Shown here in pieces: positions 1 through 11,756 of a DNA stretch of 64,000 nt; position 1 is the stretch's first letter, and the number at the start of each line of letters is the position of its first letter. A model generated the notes under the pieces. The model saw only the letters and a list, made by a program, of their open reading frames with translations, had not been told where the DNA came from and made no database searches. The translations under genes were made by a program, and so were the position numbers. Source of the stretch: Lyophyllum atratum (lineage: Eukaryota > Basidiomycota > Agaricomycetes > Agaricales > Lyophyllaceae); contig JACGCN010000007.1 in the NCBI GenBank assembly GCA_014905825.1, positions 1,984,001-2,048,000 of the forward strand, in the 5' to 3' direction.

Positions 1-1365
1 ACCCGACACGGACGACAACGCTAACCTAGCCGATGAAGAGGATGGAGGCCATGGGGGTGAAAACAACCCAAACATGTCCGAGTCACAAAGACAGGTACTA
101 CTTGACCCCTCTCATGAGTCATGCCGTGTATTAATTATTCATTGAGGCCCCTCTACAGCCGGATCTACACCGAGTGCTCGAACGACTTTCGAATGCCTAT
201 AAGGATCTGAGCCGGGACATGGCAGAGGGGTTTCAAGCGCTCACGAGTGCCATCGGCCAGCAGGCGACATCCAACACCAGTGCCAGCGCAGGACGCAGGG
301 GAGCGGGCCGGCCACTGAGGCAGCCTAAGATCACAGGGAATCCCACCCGTCGCTCGCCTCAGTCCGTGCAACTGGCAGTAAGTTGCTCCAAAATTACTGC
401 CATTCCATCCCATTTGTTAATTACGTGCTATAGAAGAGTGTTCGCGATCATTTTATCAGGCTCATTGGGGCGACAAATCTGCTTTTACCTTTGGTCACTC
501 CTGCCGAAGCAGAAGCCTTTTCACGGTCCGTGAGTCCCATGGGCCAAGAGACCGCTGGAGCATGCTGCCGAGCGTCCGCGTTTCGTTTCCATATCCTCGG
601 CCCGCCCCGTCATCCCTGGAACAAGTCCGCAGCCAGAGTCTTCGCGATAGACTTCGTAAGGTTCCACAAGCTTGAACCCAGGGCCAACGTCGTGCATGAG
701 ATAATGGAATCGTTTTTCACCCGAATAAAATCTCTCATCTATAAGTACAAGAAGACTCTGTCTCAAGACCCGAAAATCACTTCACAAAAACTGAGACGTG
801 CGCAGAGGAAGCGAAATGTGCGTTCTTCACTTACATTCCACTCACGCGATGGGTTATCGATCACTTCGTCCTCCAGTTGTTCCAACGGAGGCTCGAGATA
901 ACGCAGTCTAATTACTACCTCGAGAAACACACAAGGATGATACAACAGCTTGGTGTGGATGGCATGTCCAGTGATGAGTCCGATAACGAGGATGCCAGGC
1001 AGGATCGACGGATTGGTGCCCAACGACCCAAATTCCGCGTTCTTCTTCCACAATGGCGAGCGCGAGAGATGACGCAGTGGCTGCACGTCTTCGACAGCGT
1101 GTATAATGCGACCCGAAGAATTGTCGGCGCTACTAAAGGGGATTATCCGCGGATACGCCATCACAATGATCGAACTCCGTGGGTTACTCGTAGCGACCAC
1201 TTTGTTCCTGACTTGCCTCTCTGTGCATACCGCCAGGAGTGGTTGGACTCCCATGGAACTGGTTTTGTTGAAATGGCGGTGCGTCCTACAGGGGACGCTT
1301 ATCAATTCACGCACGATAACGAGCTTATCAGGCAAGTTATCCATACTACTCAAACTAACCTCTAA
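1..1365 (+). CDS. 3' part of a basidiomycete transposon-associated hypothetical gene (5' end outside window)
   Basis: Four exons can be chained in one frame: <1-104, 159-377, 434-817 and 877-1365, with introns starting GT and ending in AG (378-433 and 818-876 are the clearest). The joined product passes through KSVRDHFIRLIG, then a cysteine/proline stretch with WNKSAARVF, a basic linker ending RKRN, and a C-terminal block with LGVDGMSSDES followed by RPKFRVLLPQWRA and a D/H-rich end. From memory this is a lineage-specific family repeatedly found next to transposons in Agaricomycetes, always with the MSSDES block. No catalytic motif is recognised and no function is claimed. The start lies beyond the left edge. 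The reading frame is uninterrupted after splicing, so the copy may be alive. Exon structure rests on frame continuity and splice consensus only. Confidence 0.6.
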
Positions 1366-1887
1366 TGATGATGCCGCATGTAGGACTTTCCTGGCACCAC
1401 GCCCTTAGTCTAACTTCTACGTACTTATGTACAATCTAACCTCTATGATTGACTGCTCTCATGATCACTTGAGTTTTGCAGTGAGGAAGACAGCCGGCTC
1501 GTGGTCATGCTCATGTATCTTAACCAGTTATGACAGGCGCCCCTTAAATTACTCGGGCGGTTTGGAGCTATACAGTATCATAATAAGCTTGTATGAGTCG
1601 GGGATTTCGAAGTTCGAAGTGATCTAATCTAATCTATGTGTCATTGGTGGGTCTTAACATATGCATGCAGTATTACTCGATCAACACCACATATAGGTGC
1701 GCACGGTCGGCAGTTTGGAGTTGTATAGTATGGGGACTTCGAAGTTTGATGTGATCTAATCTAATCGGACATTCATGAGTGGAATACTCAATCTATTGCA
1801 GTTTTAACTCGTATTGATTAATTGGAACATAGCTGATTCTCTGTTATAAATCAAAGTGTGAGAGGTGACTAGTATTGTAATAGAAGT
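1366..1887. repeat. gene-free stretch with a diverged direct repeat
   Basis: No convincing gene. Two diverged copies of a segment of 60-80 bases lie at about 1558-1634 and 1711-1767; both run from a GTTTGGAG-like start through TTCGAAGTT to the shared end GATCTAATCTAATC. A third copy of that end stands alone at about 27179-27192. This may be the end of a small mobile element, but no inverted termini were found. Confidence 0.4.
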
Positions 1888-2265
1888 TTAAGAAGTACCT
1901 GCAGCTGGCGCCTTGTGGTGCTTCCATCCAGAAGGCACGAGATGTAGGTCTTTCCCACTCAGTTTGATGACAAGGCCCCGAGCTGGGGCAAATGGACAAC
2001 GCACTGCATAATCAACTTCGCTCGCTTTTGTGATATCGCGCCACTCCTTGTCTTCATACAGCCAAGCAAGCCGTCGAGGTGGTCCGTCCATATCGCTGAT
2101 GTAAATTATGTGAAGGTACAAATCTCCTTCATTTACAAGTTGTCCCTTAAATCGCGGGGGACCAGCGAGTGGCGCGGTATACCAAGTGGTGACAGCGTTG
2201 ACCTTTGAAAAACGTTGAGTGTATCGATAGGTCTCAACGTCCTTTCGATGAGTCACAACGCGCAT
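1888..2265 (-). CDS. hypothetical protein, about 125 residues
   Basis: The frame is open from an ATG at 2265 (MRVVTHRKDVETYRYT) to a stop at 1888, and the same frame stays open upstream to about 2379, so there may be another exon or an earlier start. The product is moderately basic, has several tryptophans (TTWYTAP, EWRDIT, SGWKHHK) and looks like a globular fungal protein rather than a shadow frame. No domain, signal peptide or membrane segment is recognised. The nearest partners are the TE-associated gene to the left and the WD40-type gene to the right, neither of which suggests a role. Confidence 0.4.
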   Translation of the reverse strand: MRVVTHRKDVETYRYTQRFSKVNAVTTWYTAPLAGPPRFKGQLVNEGDLYLHIIYISDMDGPPRRLAWLYEDKEWRDITKASEVDYAVRCPFAPARGLVIKLSGKDLHLVPSGWKHHKAPAAGTS

Positions 2266-3732
2266 GGGTTCTTGTTTGACCCTGATGGCACTACAGTGAA
2301 ATGTTGATCTGATGTTAAACCATAGTGAAGACTTACGGCTTGAGCCGCTTCGGTCGGTGGGATCTGATACATAGAGCAACTCAATAAAAAAAACTGACGC
2401 CAGATATATATAGCTTACTTGGGAGGATTAGATGGCACTGCTTCTGACAGCGAGGGCACGCTACGCAACACATAACTACGCTACTCATGGTGTAGAAAAA
2501 GGGACACAGTACGCAGCGGTTATAGAAGTGCCAGCGTCAAAAGCTCCTCCAGACACCGGTTCTCCGTGCTAATCGCCAAGTATCCGTGTCATAATAGGCA
2601 TGAATTGAGACTTCGCGCGATACAGCTGATGGAGCACTGACTATTTCTTGCGGTGCTCCGTTGCACGTTGGCTTCGATGATTGGAGGCTTTGCTCGCTCG
2701 AAATTGACGAAGAATTCGGATTGGACCTGAAATCAGGATGATAGATATTGAAGCTACTGGCATCAGCGAAAAGGGAAAGACAGACCTCGCGTTTCGCGCT
2801 CCGGTTCCAGAGTCAACGGCCACAATTGGAAAAGGTACTTGAAGCTCTAGCCCATGGTCGGCAGACCTCAGCGCAGCGTACTCGCGCTTCAAAGCTGGAC
2901 CTCGAGGTCTAGGACAAATTTAGAGTGAGAACCATATCCAACGAGTAGGAAAAGAGCGCCGACACGATGACTCGGACTGGGGGATCTAGGGCCAGGAGCT
3001 TTGAATCTCGGGAATTGGCTAACTGCACTGCAGCCAGTTGAGAGTGGTCGTCTGCGAGCCCAACGAAATCTTCATACAGGCGCTTTTGCATACCGATGTC
3101 TGATCAGTGAATGCATGCAGGGTCCGGAACTGGCACGTACATGGAACTCACCCACCGTAAGGAAGGAAGGTTTTCCGCTGGATGGCAAGATTAGCTGAGG
3201 GGGATATGCCATGATCAACGACCTTAGCTTGATCTTGAGACAACGACCCGATACATATACACTAGAAATGTTCTTGGGGATTATGATCATGATATCACGC
3301 CTCCAATATCATTGTCATCGTGCAGTTTCCGATCGATGATCAATCATGATTGAGGTGAGGCGAGCAAAATGCAAATGGGGAAGCGATATATATGATATAC
3401 ATACATCGATGTAGCTACACGATTATAAGCGACGGAACATTCTAGATCCACATGCTGTACATGCTTGATCACCTCCACCACAGCCCTAGATCTAGAGAGC
3501 ATGATCTGGGCTATATAGCTTGAACGACTTGCATCGATCGCGACATGCATGGGAAACGCGTTAAGGTCGTGGAGTAACCTCATGTACCATACTAGTACTT
3601 GGCTATAGCCATGGCGGATTCACGAGCGGACATAAGTTCGCACCCTATAATTACTACAGCTCCGGATCCGTCCTAGGTCACGGAGAGCCCGCCGATCAAG
3701 CTTTTTGGCCACTGAAATCAGTCAGTCAGCTT
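2266..3732. other. no supported gene
   Basis: Only short overlapping open frames on both strands (for example minus 2641-2892), none with a recognisable motif or convincing splice chain. AT content rises from about 3200 to 3600, where several short palindromic GATC/CATG-rich stretches occur. Confidence 0.4.
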
Positions 3733-5674
3733 ATGATCATGGAGTCTTTGACGGAGGAATTTCCTATGTTCTCGGACCAGTTTTGGTTGGCCGATAGCGA
3801 CAATCGGGAAATAAGCGCAATACGTTTCTCCAAAGATGGGAGGTACATGGCAACGGGAGATAGAGCAGGCATTGTCCTGGTGCGTATACTCACCAGAAAG
3901 GGATTTTCTTATATCAATGACCTTGTGTATTGTAGATCTATAAAGGCCCAGTGAAATGGTGGACTCTGGGAAATTACCGGGCGACTTCCTCCATACTATC
4001 CTTTGCCTGGCACCCCCAGAAAGAGGGGAAATTGTTGATTGGCTGTGCCAATGGCGACGTCAATACTCTTTTTATGGCGGAAACCGACCAGATGGTAAGG
4101 ATACCTGATTAGGCACGACTTTTTACGGCTCACCTATGGGTGCAGGCTTTAAACGACTACATCAACTTTGACGGACTTATCAACTGCGTCGAGTACAACA
4201 GCTCTGGCACACAGGTAGCTGTGGTCTGGGGCAGGACCCGTGTATCCCTGTACGAAGGTCAGCACCTTGTTGAACAGTATATTATATAGGACTGGACGAT
4301 TCATACTTTGTGAAACACTCAGATGGTTGCCAGCAGCTTCAGGACGCCAGCCTCGTGCCTGTCGCGCAGCTTTTGAATTTGGGATCGGAGTATATAGTTC
4401 AATCGATACACTTCGTGGGGGACGAAAAGCTTATAGTCTGTGGATATTCACCTGAAATGGGAATCGGGTGAGTCTACTGAGCCTCCGAGATGAGCTGTGT
4501 CTTACGAAACATGCACTTCAGTGTATTCTCGACCTCTCCTCCGCATGTACTCTTACATCGTTTCCAGATGAGGAATGAAGGCCACGTAATGTAAATATAC
4601 TTCCTCCTGAACACTGGTGCCGCTAATAGGTTTGTCAGAGGTGCTTCTGCGCTTTCTCCTTCGGAAACAATGCTAGCCGTCACAAACTTGAGCGATGACG
4701 GGGTTGACTTCTACTCCCTGGAGACATGGAGTCATTACGGCGCTGTAGCTTTTGACCGCGATATTAGCAAGACTCATATGAAGAATTGCATCCAATTTAT
4801 GGATAAAGAACATGTCGTCGTGGGGCATCAACGGGGGGGGGGTGATCTACACAAGAGTTATACCAACAGGGGAGGGAGTACGGGTGAGACTGGATCCGGA
4901 CGAGAACGCGCGAATCGGTGAGTGCCAGAAAAATCTGTGATCTCGTAGGTCTAGATGCTAATTATGTGTGATGAAGTTACGAAGGTTGTCGTAAGTTCAA
5001 ATGCACCTGTTTCATGAAGCTATTGTGTGACGGCGATTCACGAAGGCTACCGGATGGTACAAAGGTAAGGTCACACTCGCGGCTGCGACATTCAGCATGA
5101 AGGAAGATTTGATGAAGACCGAGCGAGGGCCAAGAGCTTCGGTACTGCGTTACCTATCGGTAAGTCCATACGATCAAATTGAGCAAGACGACTTACTAGC
5201 CGAGCTTCAGAATGCAGAAGAAGAAAGCACATCAGTGAAAAGCGACCCGTCTGGGCAGGTACACGATGACGCTGAGCAAGGCCTGCACACTAGGAAATCC
5301 GCTGACGTCGTTCTAAAGGTAGGAGTCAGATAGGTACCAGTTGGCGTATCCGAGACGACTTACTAGCCGAGCTTCAGAATGCAGAAGAAGAAAGCAAATC
5401 AGTGGAACAAGACCCGCCTGAGCAGGTGTACAACGACGCTGCGCAAGGCCGGCAGACTAGGAAATCAGCGGACGTCGCTGTAGAGGTAGGAGTCAGATAT
5501 GTAGCAGTTGGCGTATCTTATGATTTGGGCTTCCCTTATAGGACCCCCATTTTCGGACGGAATGGAAGCCCTGCGTTGCACTCCTTCTCCATATGTTTGC
5601 TACAGGAGTCGTCATTGTCGTCATTTACTATCGCGCTTCACGTAGACCAGGAACCCCCCTGGCCCCACCTGTAG
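3733..5674 (+). CDS. WD40-type beta-propeller protein, multi-exon, with an apparent homopolymer frameshift
   Basis: Start ATG at 3733. Exons 3733-3879, 3936-4094, 4146-4257, 4290-4467, 4522-4590 and 4630-4917 join in one frame with GT..AG introns. The product carries blade-like motifs: ISAIRFSKDGRYMATGD, FAWHPQKEGKLLIGCANGD, INCVEYNSSGTQVAVVWG and a later block ending FYSLETW. WD40 proteins are scaffolds; no partner can be named. The frame breaks at a run of ten G at 4833-4842: nine G would continue in frame to the next donor at 4918. This is either a real loss-of-function indel or a base-calling error in a homopolymer. After 5097 come acidic exons present twice in tandem (separate entry). 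A hydrophobic stretch near 5594-5640 (TGVVIVVIYY) could be a C-terminal membrane anchor. The exact 3' end is uncertain. Confidence 0.6.
5186..5505 (+). repeat. tandem duplication of a 3' exon-intron module inside the WD40-type gene
   Basis: Two copies of about 150 bases start at 5186 and 5353 (offset 167). The first 50 bases (coding DLLAELQNAEEES) are nearly identical; later parts differ by a few substitutions but both end at the same VGVR-coding point followed by GTACCAGTTGGCGTATC-like sequence. Both copies keep the same frame, so duplication would lengthen an acidic segment of the protein. Confidence 0.7.
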
Positions 5675-5882
5675 TGGCTAGGAGCATACATCACTTACTG
5701 TCAGTTGACAGATTAAGTGATACATCAGGCATGTCCACTGACTGGCGACCTATTCTGGTCCTCTGTCATATTTCCCATCAGCCGGCCATCACGACGGCTT
5801 TTCGGCACATCACGGCACATTGGCAGCGCGTCAAATGCGCATCATACAGGCACCCTCAGCATCAAACCTCGGTAGGGCGCCG

Positions 5883-6042
5883 TCCCGCCCCACCCCGCTG
5901 CCCCCCTTCCCGCACCTCGTGCGGCCTCTGCCCCGCCCTCCCTACTGAAAATAAAAATTTACTCCCGCCCCACCCCGCTGCCACCCCTCCCGCACCTCGT
6001 GCGGCCTCTGCCCCGCCTCCCCACTGAAAATAAGAATTTACC
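5883..6042. repeat. 80-bp GC-rich tandem duplication
   Basis: Two head-to-tail copies start at 5883 and 5963. Each runs from TCCCGCCCCACCCCGCTGCC through GCACCTCGTGCGGCCTCTGC to CTGAAAATAA and an AT-rich end. The copies differ at few positions. It lies between the WD40-type gene and the 3' end of the minus-strand gene at 6118. Confidence 0.8.
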
Positions 6043-6117
6043 TTCCTGAGCACACTGATTTAGTGAGAGGATGGGAATGCAGATTTATTAAAGTATTAGC
6101 TAAAAGGAGAAATTAGA

Positions 6118-8542
6118 TTATAAAAGTGTATCTAAAAAGGCTACGTGGACGTCAGCGAGCAGTTTTACCCAGGCGGTGCGATGCGCCGCCGGCGCGTCCG
6201 AAATAGCTACACCCCACATAAAGAGGCCTGCGAGCAGGCTCAGCACGCCGTTGACCCCAGAGCACGCTACCTGGGCCGGAGGGACTGTGCTCCACCATGC
6301 AGTCATGCTAGTCTCGGTGTCCTCGACGTTGCTGCTATTAATCGGGCGGTAGCTGATGGCGCGCGCTCGTTTGATCCATCCCGACACGAACTCCGGGCGG
6401 TCCTTGCAGGGGAATTTGACGGTGCCCGCGTAGTTCTCCCTGAGTTCAAACGCGGCCCATGAACAGACGAGTGCGTTCCATTCTTTGCCGAGGGCTGTGT
6501 CCGAGTTGAACATGGTCAGCGCGAGCTTAAACCACTTCGGAGCGCCAGGGGGGACCGTCGTCGTGGACAACGCAGGGGGAGCAGGAGGAGCGGGTAGTGG
6601 GGGAGCGGACGGCACAGGAGGAGCAGGGACACGAGGGTGAGGGCGAGGGCGAGGGCGAGGGCGAGGGTGAGGTGGAGACGCCGGGGCTGGAGAAGAGGGG
6701 GCAACTGGCGTGGGCAGGGGCGTGGGGGTCGATGGTGCCGTCAGCGGCTTCGTGCGCTTGGAGGGGCCGTCCATGGTATCGTCGTTCCGGCGTTTTCGAG
6801 CTGGGGTGTTCGTACCAATCCTGAGGACAGGCGACGGCATAGGTGGGGACGGGGGTGTCGTGGGGGGCACCTGAGTAAATGGTGGGCCTCCTGAGAAGAC
6901 GTCGGGTCGCGCTTGCGGGGTGCGAGGCACTGAAGGTCGGAGAGAGTGGCCAGGCAGCGAGTGTGGGGAGCACAGGGGTGACGGGCAAAGCGAGGGCGGG
7001 GCCGAGGGCATGGGAGACGCCGAAGGGCGGAGAGCACGGGCAAGTTCGTCACTTGCAAGCTGAGGAGTTGCGGGCGTCTGGGGGCGCGATAGGGGCACGC
7101 GAAGAGGTGGGGGTGACGCTCCAGGTTCAGGAAAGCGGAAGAGCCCTGAGGCCACGGTCGGGTCATCCCACGGGGCGGCATGCGGTGTCGTCGGGCCAGC
7201 GGGCATTCGGGAAGCGGGGGGGGGGGTCGACAAGAGAGGGGAGGGAGAGCAGGGGAGGGAACGGAGCGCCTAAGGACCCCAAGGAGTCCACGGTCGCGTA
7301 AGCAGCGTGCTCCTCAAAAGATGCGGCCAAGGAGACGGTGTCTACAGGTAGCGCTCGAGCGCGACAGTCTTCGATAGCTGGAGCAAGGAATCAGACAAAA
7401 GAACAGAGATGAGAGAAGAAAAACGTACTATAGCATTTCTTCAGAAACTGACCGAAGACCGGTAAGACCTGCTTCTTGTAGGCCTCGCGTTCTGACACGC
7501 CGAAGTTCATACGGATGTTGCCTGGGCAGTGTCCTGCATGAACGCTGAACCAGCGATGAGGCTTCGTTGGGAGATGCTATGGGAAACTTCGTACCTGATG
7601 ACGTTCAGACGGCCGGCGTCAGCGGGTTCAGGACCTCCAGCCAAGAACGTGGTCTTCATGTCCGTGACCTCGGTCACCAGCGTGAGGATACGCTGCATGA
7701 AGGGTATGAGGGCTTGGATATATCTGTCAGAAGGCAGGTTAGATAGATTAAGGTGTAGAAAGTAGTGTAACGTACTTCTGACGGTCTTCAGGAGCGGTGG
7801 AAGGCGGCCCTGACGTCTTTTCCTCCCACTCTGCTAGCGCCAGCTCATGCTGGTGCACAGACGAGTCCTCCCATTCCGCCCTTTCTGCCTCCGGGAGCGC
7901 CTTGAAAAGGTCGGAGACGACCTTCGAACGAATTCCAGCACGCTCTTTCGCCTTGGTGGAAAATTGGAGCCGGCGGGTGACCTCTGCATCGACGAGTAAC
8001 TTGGACTCCTGCGTCTGTTGCCAGTGATTGGAGGCGGTGATGCGGCGCGGTTTTGGTAGGCCCTTGCCGGTGAGTCGCTGTAGGAGCGTGAGGAACGCGT
8101 CTTGCACCTCTGAGCCCTTTGCGGTCTCCTCCCTGTCCTTCCAGTACTGGTACGCCATCCAACGTTTAATTTGCTGCGGACGACATTAGTTTGATGAGAA
8201 AAGGCAGGGAAAAACGTGGCAGCTCACCCCTTTGCGAAAGATCAGAAGGGTCCGTTGTCGATCAAACAGTTCCATGGCTGCCGTGTAGTCCTCAGCTGAA
8301 AGGACATCTGCGTCCGGAGCGAGAGGTTCGGGGTCCGGGATGCTGTCGTCAACGGCACCCATTTCTTCTGAGGTGGGGTCTTGATCCGGGGGGAGGTCCA
8401 GCGAGAAGCGTTTGAAAAAGGAGCGCTGGATGTCGGCAAGGGTGTCGGCGACATGGTTCTCAGCCACGGCCACGGAGTATCTCGGCTTCTGGGAAATGAG
8501 AAATGTTTTTCGCATTCCTTGGAACGCGCCAGGGTTGACCAT
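6118..8542 (-). CDS. transposon-linked hypothetical gene, five exons, with a frameshift in a C11 run
   Basis: Start ATG at 8542; exons (descending) 8542-8228, 8173-7776, 7723-7595, 7544-7429 and 7377-6118. The spliced frame gives an N-terminal part with FFKRFSLDLPPDQDP, a helical middle (MAYQYWKD... SKVVSDLFKALPEAERAEWED), a segment reading VHAGHCPGNIRMNFGV, a long Pro/Ser/Arg-rich low-complexity region, and a C-terminal block ending in a hydrophobic helix (NGVLSLLAGLFMWGVAI) about 30 residues before the stop. I remember this architecture as a common companion of KDZ elements in Agaricomycetes; function unknown. In the last exon the entry frame and the C-terminal frame differ by one base, and the only obvious site is a run of eleven C (plus-strand G at 7216-7226); ten would restore continuity. 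It is a pseudogene or a sequencing artefact. Confidence 0.6.
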
Positions 8543-8840
8543 CCTAGGGTATACGAATCAGTAACCTGACATCAAAGGATAGGAATAATAACTTACTGTA
8601 GGTTTAGAATTCCGAAGCTGTTGAAAGCCCTCGATACTGGTCAGAGCTAGCCCATGGTACGAGAGGAGCACGGCGTTTAAGAGAGAAATCCAGCGACAAA
8701 ATTTGAGTAGTACCGCCGCCGCAGAGCAGGATGCAGGGTGATTGACATGTCGATATGAGGTGCCACGGTCCATATTGAAGGCGCCACTGCTGCTCTAGGT
8801 CTAGGCTGGTCAAGGGTTGCGGTTGTTATGCCACACACAT

Positions 8841-8853
8841 ATATAAATATAAA
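8841..8853 (+). promoter_or_regulatory. TATA-like box upstream of the 8880 gene
   Basis: ATATAAATATAAA lies 27-39 bases before the ATG at 8880, in a region otherwise about half GC. The position suits a core promoter with a very short leader. Confidence 0.4.
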
Positions 8854-8879
8854 GCCGCTGACACGATCAAATCAGTGAC

Positions 8880-10045
8880 ATGGCCAACTTCGAACCGCGT
8901 CTCACTTCTCGAGGTAGGCTCCCCTCCCTACCACGATTTCTCGCTGACCTCCTGCGCTGCAGGGCGTTTGTATACCCGTCGCGTGTCCCCCACAGCGACT
9001 ACTGCTCACACAGGTAAGTAACATACACAGTTCATCATCCAGGCTAACGAGCTCGCAGCACGCCGTCGACGTTCCGCTAGTTTACTGCGACGGTACGCAC
9101 GGCCCAATGCATGGCACGGTGAGTACACGTTTAGTCTTGGTCAAACGTATCTAGGTAACATTCGTCATAGATCCCCCGCAGACGCCCCCCGCATCGCCTG
9201 CCAGTGGATACCAAGCCTCTGGCTCAAATCGACGTCCTACCTGCCCCCCGTCCCCTGTGGTCCGGACCCCGTTGCCCACCGTCTCTCGCCAGCCCGTTTT
9301 GTCACTAGCTGGTAAGTTGCCCACGTTTATTGTCAGATCGACCTAATTCCCTGTTCATTAGATGGGCAGGGGGTGACAATCACCACGACGTGCACGACGA
9401 CCATCGTTACAGCCCCTACTTTGACCGCTCGGCGCTCGCGAACAGCCTCCGTCCCCAGCACCCCTTCTAGGTCGCAGGCGAAGGCACGACCACCCCCTTT
9501 TCGGACGCCTCAGAAGCAGGCAAAGGTATCACCCATGCCTCAGAGGCACACTGCCCTTGACGAGATCCGGTTCCCGGACCCTTCGACGTTTCAGGACCTC
9601 CGTGGGATGGCGCCGAAGAAGTATTATGTGATCGCGAAGGGTCGCAAAGTGGGGATTTTTGTAACATGGTACGCGGCCGGCTACTTCCTTAGTCCTGATC
9701 TATCTACTGACAGCTGTCATTAGGACGCAAATCACGCCCTGGATTAAGGACGTCGTCAAGCCCGTTTACGAATCCTTCGTAAGCTTCGACCGGGCATACG
9801 ACTGCTACCGGGACGCCTTCCGGGACGGCTATCTGGAGGTCATCGAGGGAAAGGGACAGAATACGGTAGTCATTAGCCAGCCGCCCCCCCTGCCCGTTCC
9901 CCCTCGAGTGCCCGCGTCTGACTTCTCAGACAGCGAGGATGAGCTTTCCTCAGAGTCCGACCTCACCTCTTCCACGGCGGTGCCGCCGTCCCCTTCGATG
10001 CAGACCCTTTCCCACCAAGTTGAGTGTGTATTTTTGGGCAAGTAG
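8880..10045 (+). CDS. protein with an RNase H1 N-terminal (hybrid-binding)-like domain, six exons
   Basis: Exons 8880-8913, 8963-9013, 9059-9118, 9171-9311, 9362-9668 and 9724-10045 join in frame (all early junctions phase 1). The first part is Arg/Pro/Ser/Thr-rich and probably disordered. The folded part reads KYYVIAKGRKVGIFVTW, then PVYESFVSFDRAYDCYRDAF and YLEVI: this matches the pattern of the small RNase H1 N-terminal / viroplasmin-like fold (YYVVxxGRxxGIYxxW ... F.s...A...), known to bind RNA-DNA hybrids or dsRNA in RNase H1. The tail is acidic and serine-rich (FSDSEDELSSESD). No RNase H catalytic domain follows, so this would be a stand-alone binding module. It sits in a block of transposon genes, pointing to a TE-encoded accessory nucleic-acid-binding protein. 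The assignment is by motif only. Confidence 0.55.
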
Positions 10046-10479
10046 GGCCCTTCTGTAAGTAATTTCATCATTATATTACTCACACACTAATGGGATCAGC
10101 CCTCAGGGATTCGCGGCGTCTTTGCCTACATACATGTCACCCCTGTCTTTACGCGCTACGTTTACAAACATACACGATGCATCTCAGCCACGTTGGCCAC
10201 TAAAACATATAATGCCCCCATAAGAAGCCAAGCCAATGTGAACGCCGGGTCTAACCCTCCCTGAAGAAAATGCAGGACATGGTGAGTTTCGTGGCTGTCT
10301 GAAAAGTCACCACGGCCTAACTCTCTGGAGCAAATGCAGGGAAGTGATATTGGGCCCAGTACGTCGCACGGTCGTTAGCCTGGACTCAATACTATACTGT
10401 TCGGCAGTGCACGGGTAAGTGCTTCCAGAACTCGAAAGTCACCACGTTTCACATACGTCTTTTTCAGGGCATCGCGTAA

Positions 10480-11026
10480 AGCAGTAGTCCTCCGCTCTCC
10501 TGGGACTCTCCAGATCGTGGTGATATTTACATATTACATGCGCACCGTCAAGACACGACCGCCTACCTTGCGAACACCCCCCCGCTCCAAGACGGTATGG
10601 GACACCACTTGTCAACGGAGATCGAGCGCAAGGACCTCAGTACGCGGGCCAAGTCCAAGGCCTACTATGCAGCGTACGTACCTCCCTACATTCTGCCAGC
10701 GTTCCCCTTGACATTCTTACAGTAACCAAGCTTGGCTGCAGAAACGCAACCGTGAGCGCGCAGCGTCCCGGAAGACCCAGATGACGGACGAAGAACGCGA
10801 CGCCGCTAGAGCTCAGCACAACATCAACGCGGCTCGTTATCGTCAGCGCAACCGCCGAGTTCTCCGCGAGAATGCGTCGGAATATAGGTGATACCGTTTC
10901 TCTCATAAAATAATTGTCATTGCTGAAAGGGTAAGTAGGCGTCGACAGAAGGCGGAGAGGGAGGAGGATGCTACTGCTGAGGAAGAGGCGGAGGAAATGG
11001 CAAGGCTGGAAGCTTCGCAAGAGTAG
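10480..11026 (+). CDS. small basic, helical protein (5' end uncertain)
   Basis: Exons ending 10673, then 10723-10887 and 10939-11026 (stop) join in frame. The product starts around HRQDTTAYLANTPPLQDGMG, then has a strongly basic helical region (QKRNRERAASRK, AARYRQRNRRVLRENASEYR) and an acidic helical tail (EEDATAEEEAEEMARLEA). The charge pattern resembles bZIP-like or other DNA-binding coiled coils, but no clear leucine heptad is present, so bZIP is not claimed. The frame closes upstream at about 10470, so at least one more 5' exon must exist. It is on the same strand and 0.4 kb downstream of the RNase H1-N-like gene, and the two may belong to one element. Confidence 0.45.
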
Positions 11027-11756
11027 ACGGCTGCCCAAGGCCCCCTTTTTCGCTACGCCGTTGTTCGCTATGTAACCACCTTGTGCGTTACGTGTATGAC
11101 GCAGTAATATGATGACTTTCAGTACCTGGATGAAAATCACGACGTCTTAGAACGCACATGGGAATATGATGATTCAACAATATATGTAGTGATATGATGA
11201 CTTTCACCACCTTCATGAAAGTCACGACGGGCGAGAGTACCAGATCAGGAACTTTCATGAGGCTTGGTTTGATCAATGAGTAATCAGGCACAGGCATTAT
11301 GTTCATAAGTGGAAATTCACGACAAGACTCGAAACGGTTGATCGATCTTTGATGAATAAATTGCCCAATACAGTAATTTTGCTTTTCCCCGATCTAGAAA
11401 GCTTCAGATAATGAACATCATCACGGAAAGTACATAGCGTTCTATACTGCTAGGAGTTCGAGTGCCGTCCCGCTGGGTTGCTGGGCTACGGAATATAGGT
11501 TTAGCAAGCAATGTAAGCAACTTTGAATAAGACGCAAGAATAATACACGGTAGGACTGACTTAGTTCAAAGGCTCGTATATGTAGGTAGATATACATGCA
11601 TGGATAACAGATATTCGAAACGGCCTGTTTCTCGACTTCCTCCGTACCTCCCCCGAAGTATCTCAAATTGATGTAGGTGCTTCAATCATACGTTTGCTGC
11701 AATATATCCTCTGACTTCACGGTGGATAGTGTATAGAAATGTGAATAGATTTAACA

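Noticed and set aside
6637..6700. Arg/Gly or Glu/Gly repeat proteins on the plus strand near 6.65 kb
   Set aside because: They are the complement of a (GGGCGA)n-type low-complexity run in the Pro/Arg-rich part of the minus-strand gene at 6118-8542.
10030..11030. Classifying the basic helical gene as a bZIP transcription factor
   Set aside because: A basic helical region is present, but no regular leucine heptad follows; only the charge pattern matches.
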